From the NCBI RefSeq assembly GCF_030445035.2, contig NC_080704.1, positions 29,936,200 to 30,000,199 of the forward strand: DNA of 64,000 nucleotides, given 5' to 3'. Each line of letters opens with the position of its first letter. Positions within the stretch are counted from its first letter, which is position 1. A program made the position numbers and the translations under genes. Under the pieces are notes generated by a model. The model had not been told where the DNA came from and did no database searches. It was given only the letters and a program-made list of their open reading frames with translations. Origin of the DNA: Dasypus novemcinctus (lineage: Eukaryota > Chordata > Mammalia > Cingulata > Dasypodidae). This document shows positions 10,620 to 25,289 of the stretch, in pieces.

Positions 10620-12780
10620 AATCATAGGAAAAGAGGCAATAAAGAAAATAAATAAGTAAAACGTTATCTATTGTTAGATGGTGGCAAGTGTTATGGCGGA
10701 ACATAAACCAAGGAAGATAGATAAAGAGTATTAAGGAGGGTTTGATGTTTTTAAAGGATGGACAAAAATGACGTCTCAGAGAGTCATATTTGAATATAAC
10801 TTAGAAATAGGTGAGGGAATAAGGCATGTGTATATCTGGAGAAAAGCAATATAGGCAGAAAAAAAAGCAAATCCGAGAGTCATGAGAGAGTGTGTAGCAA
10901 GCATAAGAATCAACACAGAAAATGTGTGGCTGGAGAAGAGTGGACAAGGCAGAGAAAAAAGAGGATGAAGTCAGAGGCCCAAAGAAGGAAAAATGATGAC
11001 ACTTGTTGACTACTGCAATGGGTTTTAGTTTCTATTCTGCTCCAAGGTGCTGGGGAGTTCTGGACAGAGAAGCGAGAGCATCTGATCTACTTATCAGGGT
11101 CATTCTGGTTGCTGTACTGAGAATAGAGCAAGGCTAGGTTAGAACTGGAATACAAACCAGGACATTGCATCTTAGGACACAAAGATACTGGTGAGAAATG
11201 CCGATGCCTTGGACTTAGCAATGAAAGTGAGGAGATTCTGTACACATTTGCAATTGGAGCCCATAAGGTTTGCTAACAGATTGCACAAGGGAAATGGGAA
11301 AAAGAGAGGAGGCAAAACTGACTCCAAGAGTTTTAGCCTAAATAACTAGAAGGATGGAATTGCTAAAACTTGGTTTGAGGAAGACTGGTGGACAGGTTTT
11401 GTGAGGGTAGATTAGTAGCTCGGTTTTGTTCATATTAAACCCAAGATGTGTCTTCACCATCCAAATAGAGATGGTGAGTTGGCAGTTGCATATGAGTGTG
11501 GTAATCAGGGAAGAGGTCCAGCCTCGAGTTATAAATTGTGAAACTTTTGACAGAGAGGTTGCTTTTAAAGCTTTATGACACCAAGGAATAAGGGTTAGAA
11601 AGGGAAGATAAAAGATCTGATGACTAAATTCGAGAATAGCCCTGTATTAGAAGGAACTAGAAAACTACTAGCAAAAACGAGTGAGATGACAGAGCTACTA
11701 AGTATAAGTTAAAAAAAAACACCCTTTTCAAGGAGAAGAAAGTGAACAATTGTGAAATACCACTGATAGGTTAAGAAAGGTAATAATCATGAGCCTGGAC
11801 CATCATGGAATAAATATGAGCATAATTGAAGGATTAACAGAACAAATCGGTAGAAAGGGGGGAAATGATGCAGAAGAAAATGACAATTCTTGGAACTGTG
11901 GAATTAATTAAGTAATCTCTGATGGAATCTTGTACCAAGTATACAGGTAGGGTGCATGCAAATCTCATCCACCATGGCAGGAAGCAAAGTTGAAGGTATG
12001 AATAAAGATTTAGTAGGTGAGTGGATGTAATGGATTGAGCTTTAGAGTATTCTTTGGCATAAGTTTTATTTTCTCTGGGAAATAAAAAGGAAGACCGTGA
12101 ATTGAGAGAGGAAATACGAGGAGGAATGTTGGAGATTTGAAAATACAAGGAAGGAATGAAATAACTATTTTGAGAGTGAGAATAAATGGATGGGGAGAAG
12201 ATGGTATGATTGCTGGGCAGTACTAAGGGAGCACCTGACTGTTTACTATGGTGGTGCCTTTTTCTCCAGCTACTCAGGTATAAACGCAAAATAAATGGAG
12301 AGTTGGGTTTAACCAGAATTGCGTCTACCCCCTGCCAAGGGAATACAAGGAAGTGAGTGTAGGAGGGAAAAGTGAGTTGAGGGTGTGAGCAAGCAAGGAA
12401 CTTGAATGGCTGGCCATCAGAGAAAAGGTTGTAGGATTTATATATTATATAGGCAGAGAGTAAGATTTGTTGGAGCTGGGGTTGTAGAAGGAGCAAATAA
12501 AAAAATGAGGGGTGATTCAAGCGATTGGTAGTCCAAATTTAGAGTAAGGATGAGTTCTCGTTACTGGTAATAACAAATTTTAAGTATAACCGTGGGAGAG
12601 GGTGGCTGAGGTAGATGCTGGAAATCTCTGGAGGAGAGGAGGTCTAGGAACTGAGACGCTGAGGATTTGGTGTATTATCTATGTGGATATTGAAACTAAG
12701 AAGGATGACAGGCGCCAAGAGGTAATGTCTTCAAGTATTGAGTGACCCAGGGGTCAATGTATGATTACACAGAAAAGAGT
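10620..12780 (+). repeat. Long ancient noncoding mammalian repeat
   Basis: Phrases in order include 'gtgtggctggagaagagtgg', 'cagggtcattctggttgctg', 'actgagaatagagcaaggct', 'gactccaagagttttagcc' and 'ggagaggaggtctaggaact'. These belong to a common old purine-rich noncoding repeat of mammals whose exact name I cannot fix (L2/L1M-associated). The 228-codon minus frame at 11834-12520 is its low-purine antisense shadow, with no recognisable domain. Confidence 0.5.
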
Positions 12781-13555
12781 TGGCAATGATATGACTGTGT
12801 GAAAAAAAAAAAATTCAAAATTAGGCATTAGGAAGAAAGGCCAGAGATTGATCTGAAAGATGCAATGAGGTGTAAGGGGGATACTTTTGCTACTTCCAGT
12901 TTCAGTAGGACAGGTTAGAAGCAGTAAGGGGGGGTTATGAAAATTAAGTTCATTTCCCTCTCTCTGATAGTCTGAGAAAAATGTACACATTGCAATTTGT
13001 TTCAGTTAAATGTTCTAATTGGGAAGGTATCTATTATCTAGAACAGTATTTTTTCTTCAGTTGGATCCTAATATTAAATATGATTAATTTGTCATTCATT
13101 GGTCTATAATAAGCTCATAGCAACAGAATAATTTATGTAAAAGTAATGACTAAGAAATACTTTCAAGAAATGTAATTATTATACAGTAAATGATCTATTC
13201 TTTGCTTGGATTAAATGTGCGTATCTTATTTATATGAATATTAAAAAGTACTCTTATTCTCTATAGCCTTTAATAGTTGCATCTTTAGTTTACTTTAATA
13301 AAGACAACAAAGGGTTAAGAAGCCTAAATTGGAATGGGTTTTTCACCTAAATATTTGCAAATTTTTGAGGTCTGAGGGATCTATAACTTTATTCTGATAG
13401 ACTTCTCTGCTAACCACAAACGCACACAAGTGCGTGCAGAACGCACAAACACAAACACCCACAAAGGCCCACATGTTAAAAATCTCCACTCAGTGTGCAA
13501 TTGGAGACTTGGGTTTCCTCCCCCTTGTTTGAAGCAAGCTGGTCCTTTCTTCTGG
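12781..13555. other. AT-rich non-genic stretch
   Basis: No gene or recent repeat. A CA-rich patch lies near 13416-13470. The 61-codon frame at 13430 is unremarkable. Confidence 0.45.
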
Positions 13556-14060
13556 GTACGATGCCCTTTGACTGTATTAGATTCAGCTGAGATGTCTTTG
13601 ATTAGATTATGTTAAGTTTAGGGCTTTGATCTGATGTCACTAGGGCAACTCAGTTTGAGCCCCTGTCCCTTGATGAACTATATAAACAGATGCTCAATCA
13701 AGAACACAGAAGCAGATATGTGAGAAAAGAGGAAGGGCACTCCATCATAGACACAGAAGAGGATCTTGGAAGAGAGATGAGCCATTTGCCTGATACTTTA
13801 CAGCTAACCTTGTGAAGAGAACAGAGCTGCTGAGCCTGGAAAGTAAGGAGCCCTTCAGCCTACAGCTGAGATGGGAAGGAGCTGGGCCCACGGAGCCTTG
13901 CGAGAGAGAGGAAGGCTGACCCCATGCAGACATCACCCACCATCTTGTTTCAATATGTGGCAACAGACTTTGGGTGAGGAAGTACCTCTCATGGTACCTT
14001 GAGCTGGACTCTTTAATTTTAACCACTATCAAATTCACTAATGTCAACTCGTAGGTGTTT
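13556..14060 (+). mobile_element. MaLR/ERVL-type LTR, forward
   Basis: The order 'tagggctttgatctgatg', 'cctgtcccttgatgaac', 'caccatcttgtttcaatatg' and 'ggcaacagactttgggtgag' parallels the LTR at 28889-29411 ('agggctttgat', 'ccatctt', 'gcagtagactttggtgag'). It is a diverged relative. The ends are not sharply defined. Confidence 0.65.
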
Positions 14061-14689
14061 CTTTTTTCACTAAAAATGTAGGCATTCTATTTACTTAACA
14101 GTTTCATTACTTATACCCAAAATTATCCACCCAAGATTTGCTGGCAATTTACAGGTTTTGGAAGTAAATCCAAGTGGCATCAATAAGTAGAATAGGGGAT
14201 TATGGAATAAAGCAAATGAACTACATATTTCTCAGCATGTATGTCTTCCAGACTCAAAAACTGATTCAAAACCAAGAATGGTGGGGTGGTTATAACAACA
14301 CTACTATTGATTGAAAGCATTTATTCACAGATCTATTTTTGCTTCTGTCCTGTGTAAATATTCAAGTAAGTTGTTCTATGTAAATATTTGAATATGTTTT
14401 GGCAATCATTTGCTCTATGATTAACACAAATGTACTAAGTAGAAACATTTGGAGAAGCACGTTTGTATTTGTGTACTTTTTGAGGGAGAATTCATTTTGG
14501 TGATGCATGATTTCCATTTATATTTTAAAATCCCTTAACACTCCCTGCAAATGAAGAGGTCAGTCATTTCTACAAGTAAGGTATATAAGATAATGCTACA
14601 AAGAGCTCAAATGGTCATATCTGATTTTATTTAATCATATTTTTTTGGCTATTATTTCCTAAAATATGTTTTTCCTTAATTTCTCTGTA
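14061..14689. other. AT-rich non-genic stretch
   Basis: Nothing identifiable beyond AT-rich sequence. Confidence 0.4.
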
Positions 14690-15560
14690 CTTTTTTTTCT
14701 GGGAATCCCATCACATATATTTGATATTTGATATTTTCGATATTTTTGCTAATGTCATCAAGGCTCTGCTTATTTCTGCCATCTTTTTCTTACCATGCTT
14801 CAGTTTGGATAACTTCTATCGACCCATCTTCAGTTCACTGACCATTTCTTCTGCCCTGATATTTTCTAATCTGATGTTAAGTCCACATCACAATTTTTCA
14901 TTTCAGATACTGCATTTTTCAGTTATAGAGTTTCTATATTATTCCTTTCTATAATTTTAAGGATTCCATGAGATTCTCAATTTGTTCCCTCATTATCTTC
15001 ATTTTTTTTTCACTTTAAACTCTTGAGGGTATTGATAATAGTTTTATAAACATCATTTCCTGCTCATTCCATTTCTGCATCTATTTCTATTGACTGCTTT
15101 TTTGGCTACATGTGGTTTCACATTTTCTGTTTCATTTTCTGACCTTGAATATTGTTTCCCTACACATGTACAGCTTAGTATTCAGCCAAAGGCTCAGTAG
15201 GACCTGTATGTAGATTTGTGGAGCTCAGTCTTTTCTTTTTTTCTACCCTGCCTCAAAATTTCCAGCTACTTCAGTAATGTTGAACGACATTCTCACTCTC
15301 CCTAACTCAGCAAGAGATCTTTATGCTTTGTTGGGGTTCCAGCCCTGTACCATGCTCTGAAAAGTACTTTCAGGCATAAACCCAAGGTGCATAAGGTTAC
15401 TTGGTTTGTTTCCTTCTCTCAGGTATAGCAGCCTTGCACTGCTTATTATCCAAAGTCTGGAAACAGTTGTTTCACATATTTTGTCTAGTTTTACAGTTGT
15501 TCATGTTAGGAAGGCTATTCCAGTATCATTTGTTCCACCATAGCTGGTGGCAGAAATCTG
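14690..15560 (-). mobile_element. Old L1 (L1ME-like) fragment, antisense
   Basis: 'cttctgccctgatattttct', 'tacagttgttcatgttagga' and 'ttgtctagttttacagttgt' followed by 'ggtggcagaaatc' follow a known antisense stretch of old L1ME-type elements. The 77-codon plus frame at 14721 is a shadow. Confidence 0.6.
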
Positions 15561-15584
15561 TTCTCTTTTAATCATTTTTAGTCA

Positions 15585-16225
15585 ATTCATTAATTCATTA
15601 ACTCTCTGAACAGATATTTATAAATGGCAGATACTGGAGACATATGGATTAATGAAATACTGCCCCTTCATTGAAGGAGCTTTCATTGTACTGGAGTAGA
15701 GAATGGGGGAAAAGGTAATTTCAAAGCTGTATGATATAGAAGGGAAGACTGATTTTTTAATATATACTTTTAGATTTTATTTCTCTCCCCTTCCCCCAGT
15801 TGTCTGCTCTCTCTGTCCATTCGCTGTGTGTTCTTCTGTGTGTCCACTTGCATTCTTGTCAGTGGCACTGGGAATCTGTGTCTCGTTTTGTTGCATCATC
15901 TTGCTGCGTCAGCTCTCCGTGTGTACGGTGCCATTCCTGGGCAGGCTGCACTTTTATCGCGCTGGGTGGTTCTCTTTACGGGGTGCACTCCTTGCGTGTG
16001 GGGCTCCCCTCCGTGGGGGACACCCCTGCGTGGCAGGGCACTCCTTGCATGTATCAGCACTGCGTGTGGACCAGCTCCACATGGGTCAGGAGGCCCTGGG
16101 TTTGAATCCTGGACCTCCCATGTGGTAGGTGGACACCCCATCCATTCAGCCAAATCCGCTTCCCAGAAGGGAAGATTTAAAAGTAAGTGCTATGGGAAAT
16201 AAGTAAAAGAAAAGGCTTTTATTAC
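15585..16225 (+). repeat. Ancient noncoding repeat piece, split by SINE
   Basis: 'aattcattaactctctgaac' and 'aaggagctttcattgtactg' before the SINE, and 'agtaagtgctatgggaaata' after it, match the opening region of the family seen at 10620. Confidence 0.5.
15751..16164 (-). mobile_element. Armadillo DAS-type SINE, antisense
   Basis: The tail 'gttgtctgctctctctgtcc', body 'gcactttt' plus 'gtgccattcctgggcaggct', and head ending 'ccaaatccgcttccc' match the copies at 5971 and 62033. A target duplication 'agaagggaagact' / 'agaagggaagatt' flanks it (15738-15750 and 16165-16177, one mismatch). The frames at 15703-16202 and 15896-16153 are SINE translations. Confidence 0.93.
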
Positions 16226-16273
16226 AAATTTTATCCAGGTCAAAGCCAAGTTCTGTGGTACTCTCTAAGATGA

Positions 16274-16415
16274 TGGGTCTCAACCACAGTTGCCATATCG
16301 GACTCTCCTGAGGAGCTCTTAAAAGTACTGATGCCTGAATCCTACCTCGAACTTTTTAATTTAGTTGGTCTGGGGTGTAGCCTGGACTTTGTAATTGTTG
16401 AAATCTTCTCTAATG
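16274..16415 (+). mobile_element. MER5-like hAT fossil
   Basis: 'gggtctcaaccacagttg', 'ctcctgaggagctcttaaaa' and 'actgatgcctgaatcc' follow MER5A-type consensus phrases. Confidence 0.6.
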
Positions 16416-18246
16416 ATATTTGCTTAATGTAAAGTCAAGATTGTTTATCCACAGTAATTTTTTTTCATGAGCCTCATAAAGAAATGTGTGGACTTGTGAA
16501 AACTGTAAATACCATGCCTCTAGCAAAAACTTTGTGCTGAATCTTTATTATTTTGTCTAGTTTTAAGTTTCACCCTACATTGATGGAATTATATGGAATT
16601 GATTAAATAATTTGGTAATGTATTCATTCATATAAAAATATTTATTACTTGTCAACCATTTAGAGTCATTATGCTAAGTGTTACAGCTTTAACATTGTGG
16701 TAAACTGACAATAATCAAGGGTAATATACTACTTTACAGTACCTTGGCAGTGAAGTTTTCTCATAATCCTGATATTTTGTTAAGTATGCTAATCCATATA
16801 TATGTTAAGGAGCAAATGCTGATTTGCATGTACAATGATATTGATTATTGTATTTCTCTTTCTGAAAATCACAGGTATTAACTTTGTTTTCTAGATTCCG
16901 AGGACATCTCTCCCAGAAATAGAAAACCAACACAAACATAATTAATTCATACATTGTGAAAGATCACAAAAGAGAGAATTTGGGCAAGTTGTAAATAAAG
17001 TAAATCTATACTATCAACTTCAATCTTTAAAGGTCTATACTGATAACATCATGGAAATTATACAAGATTGCAAAAACAATCCATATATGTCTATTATAAA
17101 TGGAGTACACATTCATTCTTATTTACATGTGAGGGTATACCAGGCCAAATTTGGCCAGGCCAAATTTGATAGGTATGTGTATATTTTATCATAATAAAAG
17201 AAAGCTAAATTTAGAATGAATTTAGATCTAAATTTAGAACTGAGCATCCAAAATGCAAAAATCTAAACAATGATGAATCTTTTTCTACTCCAAAGGGAAT
17301 GAACCAATCAAATATAAGAGAAAACAAATACTGTGCAAAATGGCAATGTTAATGAAATATCTTACCTCATCCAATCATTTCATCCATTGTATGCTGTCCA
17401 GGCAGCAGAAAATCTGCCTCTGAGCACAGTCTCGTTTTGGCAAGTAGAAAAGATTACTTCTAACCTCAGTTACACAGCTTTAGGGATTTTCAGTCTATTT
17501 AGTTTTGCTGCAGCAACTTTCACATCATAGCTATCCACTAGCAACCCCTTTGTTATCTCGATCATAAATATTTACATTTAGATGTCTATATGACATTTGG
17601 TGCCTTGAGATTGAAATTCTTAACTGTATACTTCCAACAATTCCTTGGCATTGCTTTCAATGGCAAATTCCGATTCTCAACATGTGCAATCGGCAGACTG
17701 CTAAACTAGTCAATATATCAGTGGTAATCTTTCTAATCCTGAGCCTCTTAGACCCTTAGGCACAGCTATGAGTCGAGAAAACCTGTGGGATTATTTGGTT
17801 CTCTCTCTCTTCAGGCCCAGAATTGCTTCCTTGAAAATACACATAGAAGAAAAGAGTAAAACAAGGTTTGCTCTGTCTTCTTCCTATGGTGAATGCCCAT
17901 CTTCTGATAGATGCATTAGTAATTTAAACTGAGAAAATGATTTAACTTGTGTTTAATACTTAAGTAACTTAGCAGGCTTTTATTAATTTTTATTAAAATA
18001 TAGTGATGCTGAAAAGACTTAATATTTACACCAATATATCTAAATCCAAAGTCCAAGCCTAACCAATAACAGATGCATTAGGTGAAGAACAATTTCAAAA
18101 TTAATGTATGTTTCCCTATTCCATGTTTGGACATCGCAGAACCAGAATTTCCAAGGAACAATCTAACATCATTTAAAGAAACTAAAACCAAGCCCTTTCC
18201 ATGGCGATTGAATGTAAAACTAGTTTTTTGATGATAGAAAGATGAG
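16416..18246. other. AT-rich non-genic stretch
   Basis: No gene recognised. It holds a perfect 15-bp tandem pair 'ccaggccaaatttg' near 17140-17169 and palindromic 'taaatttaga' runs near 17205-17240. The 65-codon frame at 17333 matches nothing known. Confidence 0.4.
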
Positions 18247-18250
18247 ATAG

Positions 18251-18728
18251 TGTTGTAGAAGTTGAGAGAGATTCAATTATTTGCATATAGAAAGGCCAGG
18301 ACTCAAGAATGATTTTGAGAAGGAAAAATGATTTATTGATGGCTGGCTGGACTTGGGAGCTTTCTGTTTCAAACCCAAGCCCCGAACAAGATTTTCAAGT
18401 TCGTTTTATACAGCGTAAGGGCTAAATCGTTCTTTGTTTCAGTGCTCAAAAGGTTTGAATTAGCATATATCTTCCACATCCTAGGTAAGCTTTTAGCACG
18501 GACCTTATACATTCTAGATAAGCTTTTAGCACGTTTGGTTTGCATTTTCCCTGAATATTTAAAGTTTATAGAGTTTGCATTGCTAAACTGCTTCCTGGGA
18601 CTGGAGTCATTGCCATGGTCGCCAAGGGCAGGACTGCAGCCTCTTACCGTCCCACATCCACAAGTCAGGACTGACAGCTTAGGTTATCTCCGAAGAGATG
18701 AACAGCCTCCCACCCATAGCCCACATCA
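18251..18728 (-). mobile_element. ERV1 3' LTR
   Basis: On the minus strand it runs from TGATGTGGGC to CTACAACA, giving TG...CA ends. U3 holds two ~30-bp direct repeats of the form 'gtgctaaaagctta(c/t)cta', likely an enhancer duplication. A TATA box reads 'gtataaaacg' and a polyadenylation signal AATAAA is intact ('tcaataaatcattttt'). It has no coding content; the plus frame at 18442 is a shadow repeated in the other LTR. Confidence 0.88.
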
Positions 18729-18740
18729 TTTTCCCCCTTT
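18729..18740 (-). promoter_or_regulatory. ERV polypurine tract
   Basis: The minus strand reads 'aaagggggaaaa' directly before the LTR's TGATG start. This is the plus-strand DNA priming site expected next to a retroviral 3' LTR, and it fixes the element's orientation. Confidence 0.85.
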
Positions 18741-21700
18741 ATGCCGAAGCTTAACTTGCTAAGCTTTGGCATAATTATTGTTGGAGCTATGAGGTGGGTG
18801 GCTGTTTGTTGTTTTGATTGATTACTTTACTTATCAATTTTCAGTGTATTATCCAGGATCCTGTTTTTAGAAGTTTAGAAGTTTTCATTTTGGACAGCAG
18901 AATCCTGGGACAGGGGCCCCCCTGCAGTCATCCTGGGGCCATTGACGCTTACAAGGATTTCCAGTTAGGCTCCAGATCCATCTATTAATTTTGTTTTACC
19001 CTTAAAGAGTTTACACCTTTAATCTTAAAGGGGTGCTGAAGGGAGATGATCTCTTTTCTGTAACTGCTTCCTGCTGGCCATGGGCTATAGTCATTACTTA
19101 ACAAGGTGTAAAACTTTTATTTTAACTGGAGGAAGATGGATCTGGCATTCTGTACGAAGTTGGATGAAGTTTTCATATGGGTAATAAGATGTTCATTCTG
19201 AAAGAAACAAACTTAATTAAAATTTTGGAATACCCGTTTTTAAAAGAGGACATTGGATTATAGAGGTAGACAAGGTTAGGTGCTTATAAAGATGGCACCC
19301 CTTTTTAAAAGCTGGTGGGAACAGTATATATATTTATATTTTTTCTCTAAGTTATTTTCAGAGAGAAATTGCAATAGATACTTAGCTTTGTTTTGAAGAC
19401 ACATTTCAGGCTGTTTAATAATTGGTGCTCGTGTTCTGTTAGATGCTCCTGGTGAACTGGCACCTTTTGGACAGTTGGTTTTATTGAGGATTAGTGCACC
19501 AAGATGGAAATTTTCTTAGGTTTTAGCTGTGGGAGTGGATCAGAACTACAGAATAAAGTTTTTTTTTTTACATTTCGGTTTTAATTGTACAATTTCTGGT
19601 AATCTTGACTGTTTAATAGGTGACCCATTATTAGCAAGCAAGCCTCATTTTTGCTACACAGGAGAGTACACTAGAACAGTAAGGTGACTGAGCCTGGCTA
19701 AGACCGTTGCCTTATTTTATAGACATGTTTATTAATTATTTAGAAAATAAAGTTACCAGGAATTTAACATGTCTAATATACTTTTTTACCTGATTCAGAA
19801 TAGAAAAGATAATGTTATAATTATTAGGCATATGTTTAGTACAAGATAAAAGTACAGCATTTTAATATTAATTAATGTATTACTTAATGCATAAGGATTC
19901 TGAGTTGCAATTAATAGTTTTAAGTTTCAGGTTTGTAATACTTTACATGTTATCTCTCCATGGGAGCAGTCCATAATGCCAATTGTGTTCAAGTTTTACT
20001 TACAGTATCCTGGTATCATGGCTCCATTTAGCATGTTCTTCACACAGTGAGCAAGTCGCAGCATCATTGATCTTAGAGAGAGTTTCCAGTATTCTACCAG
20101 CCTGGTGCATAATGCTCTCTGGCACTATGGAACAGTGCCAGTCTGGAGGCGATATCCATGTACACTTGGCTGTACCAAGTCATCGTTGGCTGCTGCAGGA
20201 GCTTGAAACTGCAATGTAGTGTCTGTTGACTTCAGGAGCAGAACCAGAGGCTGATATAGCAAATATTTCTAATTGAGGGGTCAGTGACCAGCCTAGCCAA
20301 TAACTCACATGGAGAGGCAACCTGTGATGTATTCAAGGCCTGGTTTGAATGCAAAAGAGATTGACAATGTTAAAGTTTATTCCTTGTTTTTATATATATT
20401 TTAAACAATTTAGTGCAACACATCACATATCAAATGACTGTTTGCTTATACAATTTTACCACTGAGATAATAGTAGATATTTTACTTTAGTAATAGAGGG
20501 ATAAAACTTTTTCATTTTTAAAATGAAAACAGAAGATTCTCAATAGAATCAAGATAACTTTTTATTACCATTTACTTAATTATGCACCTTGCGGTGGCCT
20601 TCAGACAGGTTTTATTATCATGAACTTATTCTTTGCCACCAATACCAATCCAAGTTTTTAGTTAACAATGACATCTAGAACTAGAACTACTTAAACGTTT
20701 TTAGTTTGGAAGACATTTTACAAACTTTTTATAATTGATTACAACCACATTGACTAGTTACCTTATGTTTAAATAAACTTATTAAATTACAATTATTAAC
20801 CAGAGAAATTTACTTTATGTATTTAAGAGAGCATATTTACAATCTTTCTTCTCTAGCTTAATTTCATTAATGTGAAATTACAATTTTTATTACTCTAAAG
20901 ATTTTGTACATATAATGTTAATTTATTTAATGGGTATTTTATAAACTAAGGGAGATTACACCCAAGCTAAATAAAATTGAAACCATTATTGTTTATGCAA
21001 GGAATGTTCTTTTTTTTCTTTACAGGAAGCTAAAACTTCTTTTCTTTGTTTAAGTTATGAAAATGAATAATTTTTAAAAGTATACTGACTACCAGGTTTC
21101 AAAACACATTACACAATCATTTAATTTGTTTAATCATAATCCAGGAAAGATCTCTCCATAGTTTTTATGAACTTTTCTTTACTTACAGAAATTTGTCAAC
21201 AGAACCACTAACTACCCTTATTTTATGGCTGTCAAAAGGTTTAAACTGGGAAATTACAGGGCAAAATGATTCTTAATTCCCCAGCCTAGTAGATAGGTTT
21301 AATCTGCCACACCTAGTCCTGCCCTCAGAGCTCTTGCAAAGAGGAGGCCCTTTCCCAATAGTTCCTATAATCAGATTTCTATATGACCTTTCCATCCTGC
21401 TTAGTCTAATTTAGGCTCCAGGTATATTTATTCACATATATAACTGCATATTTAATTTTTAACAATTTGAATAGGGCTCTTTTAAGAATTGTCATTTGTT
21501 AAATTGATATTATCATCCTGATGTATGAAGACATACATTGAGCAAATGGGCAGACACAAAGAGACACAGAAACACAACTCATTGATGTTACCTATAATTT
21601 GCATTATTTTATATACTGTTTAGCTTAATTTGGGTTCCAGAAATATATATTACTTATATAACTGCATATTTAACCTCAACAATTTGAGCAAATAGGCAGA

Positions 21701-22961
21701 CATGAATAGTTTGACACAAAAACATAACTTTAGTTACTTAAAACTTCCATTTTTTTTACAAAGTAAGTGTTACTGCAAAACATTTCAAAGACTCCTGAAA
21801 CTTTTTCTTAATTTGCACTATGGCTGTGCAGTTTTGCACAACAATTGTTTCCTAACTAATGGCTTGTAACCAAAATGTTCCCAATGCTTTAGCACCATTT
21901 TCTTTTGTTTCAGAACTTTATATTTTACCTTGAATTTAGCAGAATTTTAGATAAGCAACAAGATTAATTGTACGTATATTTACCGAGGCTATTTGAAGCC
22001 TCAGGGAGACTGGTTTCTCTCATGAATTGCCACTCTTAAGAACACTGACAGTCAAGGCAGGAAACTTCCTCCCCCCCCCTAGTCCTTGGAGATAATAAAA
22101 CTCCAGTAGTCGGTTAACCCCAAGGGCTAAGAATTCCACCAGGCAGCAATTTAGTTTACACTTGGATTCATGAGAAAAAGCAGGGTTACTAATACCAGTA
22201 GGACAGGAGACAGGGATGTCCCCAAGGCCACCTTTCCCTGGACTGTAGGGGCAGAAACTGTTATGAAATAACCATAGGCAAAGGCAAGGGGTGAGGCTAG
22301 GCTTGAAGTAACCATAAACACGGTAAGGTTAGTTTAGAATTTACTCTTACAATAACAGTTTCAGGCTAAATTCACCCAGTTATAATTTTAGTTATTATCT
22401 TTCCACTGTTTTATAATATAAATGCATCTATAAATGATCTTAACTCTTAGTTACAGTTTTTATTAAGTTTTAACCTTAAGGTGAATTGGATACCTTTATT
22501 AATTAAGCTACAAGAATTTTATTAGTAACAATTCTGTGAAGTCCTGCCTTTCCTTGGTAATGAAACAAATTCTCATCTGCAAGTTATGCATTTAATTCAC
22601 CAGCAAGAGAGTACTGGCATTTAAAGATTCATTTTAAACTACGTTTTTACCTTTTTATTGTGAATTCTTAGGCACCAGCAACTGACAAAAGCCAAACATA
22701 AATTTCAAAGTGGCATTTCATTCTTTTTTTTTTCTTTTTCCTCTGTAGTCTCACAACCCAGAAGTTCCCAACCAGACCATTGAAAAGGCTATCAAGTGAT
22801 TAGAGGTCTATTGTTTCAAGCAATAGCCTCCTTTCTTCAGACAAGTTTACAGTTTTAAAACATTTCAAAGTATTTCTACAGTCTTACAGAGAGATTTGGA
22901 AAAGTAGAAGAACCTGGGAAGAATTGAAATGTACTTTGGTCTTTGACACCCTAGGGAGTCA
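18741..22961 (-). mobile_element. ERV internal region without recognisable genes
   Basis: About 4.2 kb of AT-rich sequence between the polypurine tract and the SFT2D1 copy. I looked for reverse-transcriptase YxDD-like, zinc-knuckle and envelope features on the minus strand and recognised none, and no minus frame of 60 codons is open. The plus frame at 19983-20219 runs against the provirus and has no known domain. The sequence could be degraded viral DNA or unrelated captured DNA. Confidence 0.6.
21405..21745. repeat. Diverged direct repeat inside ERV internal region
   Basis: A segment at about 21405-21592 and one at about 21625-21740 share 'tataactgcatatttaa', 'acaatttga', 'gagcaaat(g/a)ggcagaca' and 'gacacaaa'-like phrases in the same order. 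The second copy lacks about 65 bp in the middle. This is an old tandem duplication. Confidence 0.75.
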
Positions 22962-24605
<1,644 letters not shown>

Positions 24606-24609
24606 CTGT

Positions 24610-25289
24610 TAATGTGGGCTATGGGTGGGAGGCTCTTTGTCTCTTGGGAGATATCTAAGCTGTGTGTCCTGACTTGGTGTGGGACAGTAAGAGGCTGCAG
24701 TCCTGCCCTTGGTAACCATGGCAACAACTCCAGTCCTGGGAGGCAATTTAGCAATGCAAACTCTATATACATACCAGTCAGTCCAGGGAAACTCTGATGG
24801 TGGTGATGCCAAAATTTAAGGGAACTTGCACTTGGCCTTGAATGGGAAATATAGCCTATGCGTAAATTCAAAATCATCTAATTCTGTATCCAAGTGTGCC
24901 TAGTCTCTAGAAATCCAGTTAAGTGATATGGGCTTTGAATGTTCAGAAAGGATGTAAAACTGAATGTGTATTCAAAGTTGCATCCAGACAGAATGTGGGC
25001 AAGATGCTAATTCAAGCTCACCTGAAATGTGGGCGATAGGTTAATTCAAAACCTATCTGATAATCAGGCAAAGACTTGACTAACAAAGTAGTTTTCTTTG
25101 ATAAAAGCACCATTTGACTCCCCACCCTGTATAAAAGGAACTTGAAAATCTTGTTCGAGGCTCGGGTTTGAAACAGAAAGGTCCCAAGTCCAGCTGGCTG
25201 TCAATAAATCATTTTTCCTTCTTGAAATCATTCCTGAGTCCTGGCCCTTTTATACACAAATAATTGAACCTCGCTCAACTTCTACAACA
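24610..25289 (+). mobile_element. Related solo LTR, opposite orientation
   Basis: Starts 'taatgtgggctatgggtggg' and ends 'cttctacaaca', the same ends as the provirus LTRs. A 4-bp duplication 'ctgt' flanks it (24606-24609, 25290-25293). R/U5 matches the provirus, with a TATA box 'tataaaag' at 25130 and AATAAA at 25203-25208. U3 is longer and differs, with its own repeated 'atgtgggc...gctaattcaa' motif. No internal sequence remains, so it is a solo LTR of a sister subfamily that inserted into the provirus. Confidence 0.87.

Noticed and set aside
11834-12520. 228-codon minus-strand open frame, the longest apart from the retropseudogene region
   Set aside because: It lies antisense to a recognised ancient noncoding repeat, whose purine-rich sense strand yields stop-poor antisense frames. 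No domain, signal or codon structure is visible.
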